Assembly: GCA_024224995.1 (NCBI GenBank)
Contig: JAAENB010000414.1
Coordinates: forward strand, 1-12,735
Origin: a bacterium
GTDB lineage: Bacteria > Spirochaetota > UBA4802 > UBA5550
DNA: 12,735 bases
Direction: 5' to 3'
The position numbers and the translations under genes were made by a program. This document shows, piece after piece, positions 12,647 to 12,735 of the stretch (its first letter is position 1; each line of letters opens with the position of its first letter). The notes below the pieces were generated by a model, which searched no databases, was not told where the DNA came from, and saw nothing but the letters and a program-made list of their open reading frames with translations.

Positions 12647-12735
12647 ATGGAGACTCTGAGGAGGGATGCGACTCCTGCGAGGGGGTGCAAGAGCTTTAGA
12701 AAATGGGTCCATTTTAGCCCGGGGTTTTAACCCCA
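12647..12735. repeat. Dispersed repeat, right copy
   Basis: Direct-orientation copy of 1-69, with about 20 extra bases (12656-12676) that form an AGGAG/CTCCT hairpin. The distal 52 nt match at 44 positions. A weaker relative, GGGGGCGCAAGAAATCTTA, starts at about 12516, so the edge may hold two degenerate copies. It runs to the last base and may continue outside the window. Confidence 0.7.

Larger units (their letters stand above)
12355..12735. other. Gene-free right edge: patatin leader and repeat-rich DNA
   Basis: No credible gene. From left to right: the patatin leader hairpin, a TATAAT match on the minus strand (12406-12401) with no clear -35 box, then from about 12476 GC-rich DNA with CCCC-AAA-GGGG (12509-12519), palindrome CGTTGCAGTGCAACG (12603-12617), AGGAG/CTCCT hairpin (12659-12676) and the right copy of the end repeat. 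Open frames on the minus strand here are proline-rich translations of repeats with no ribosome site. Confidence 0.6.

Noticed and set aside
12440..12712. 90-codon minus-strand ORF, proline-rich
   Set aside because: It covers hairpins and repeats, has no ribosome site, and differences between repeat copies are not biased to third codon positions.
1..12735. CRISPR array, tRNA or rRNA genes, insertion sequence
   Set aside because: I found no regularly spaced repeat-spacer series, no cloverleaf with conserved TTCRA arm, no rRNA-like stretch and no transposase; the repeats present are isolated copies.

Overview
The window reads as chromosomal DNA of an AT-rich, Gram-negative-type bacterium. Signs of an outer membrane are a PldA-type outer-membrane phospholipase and several exported or lipid-anchored proteins. 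A lipoprotein-like 7TM receptor fused to a class III nucleotide cyclase, a KptA homologue and many lipid hydrolases fit a free-living spirochaete best, but no rRNA or marker protein is present, so this assignment is an inference.

Layout. Left edge (1-257): part of a dispersed repeat (1-69), then a palindromic 49-nt element (151-199) upstream of a plus-strand GT-B glycosyltransferase (258-1319). Minus strand: a minimal SET-domain methyltransferase (1337-1648) and a 55-codon unknown ORF (1737-1904) ending at a strong terminator. Positions 1905-2367 hold no gene but contain a terminator and a phased cluster of six DnaA-box-like 9-mers (2293-2376). Next comes a GH5 endoglycoceramidase-like glycosidase (2368-3783, minus) whose signal peptide (3784-3859) is separated from it by a one-base frame break in an A-tract. 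A 370-bp divergent intergenic region leads to the plus-strand 7TMR-DISM/cyclase (4230-6461). The rest is on the minus strand: PldA-like phospholipase (6512-7318), GNAT-like protein (7557-8393), KptA (8495-9040), family I lipase (9311-10195), an SMR transporter plus shikimate-kinase-like operon (10291-11129), and a patatin-like acyl hydrolase (11278-12354). The right edge (12355-12735) is repeat-rich and ends in a second copy of the repeat found at position 1.

Most genes are monocistronic, set off by hairpin terminators. SMR and the shikimate kinase form the one clear operon. Four proteins act on lipids (GH5 glycosphingolipid hydrolase candidate, PldA, lipase, patatin), which suggests a lipid-degrading or membrane-remodelling theme, although they are not co-transcribed. 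No tRNA, rRNA, CRISPR array, integrase or transposase was seen. The most unusual signals are the DnaA-box array, the frameshifted GH5 leader, the 49-nt palindromic element placed in sense orientation upstream of two unrelated genes, and the matching repeats at both ends of the window.
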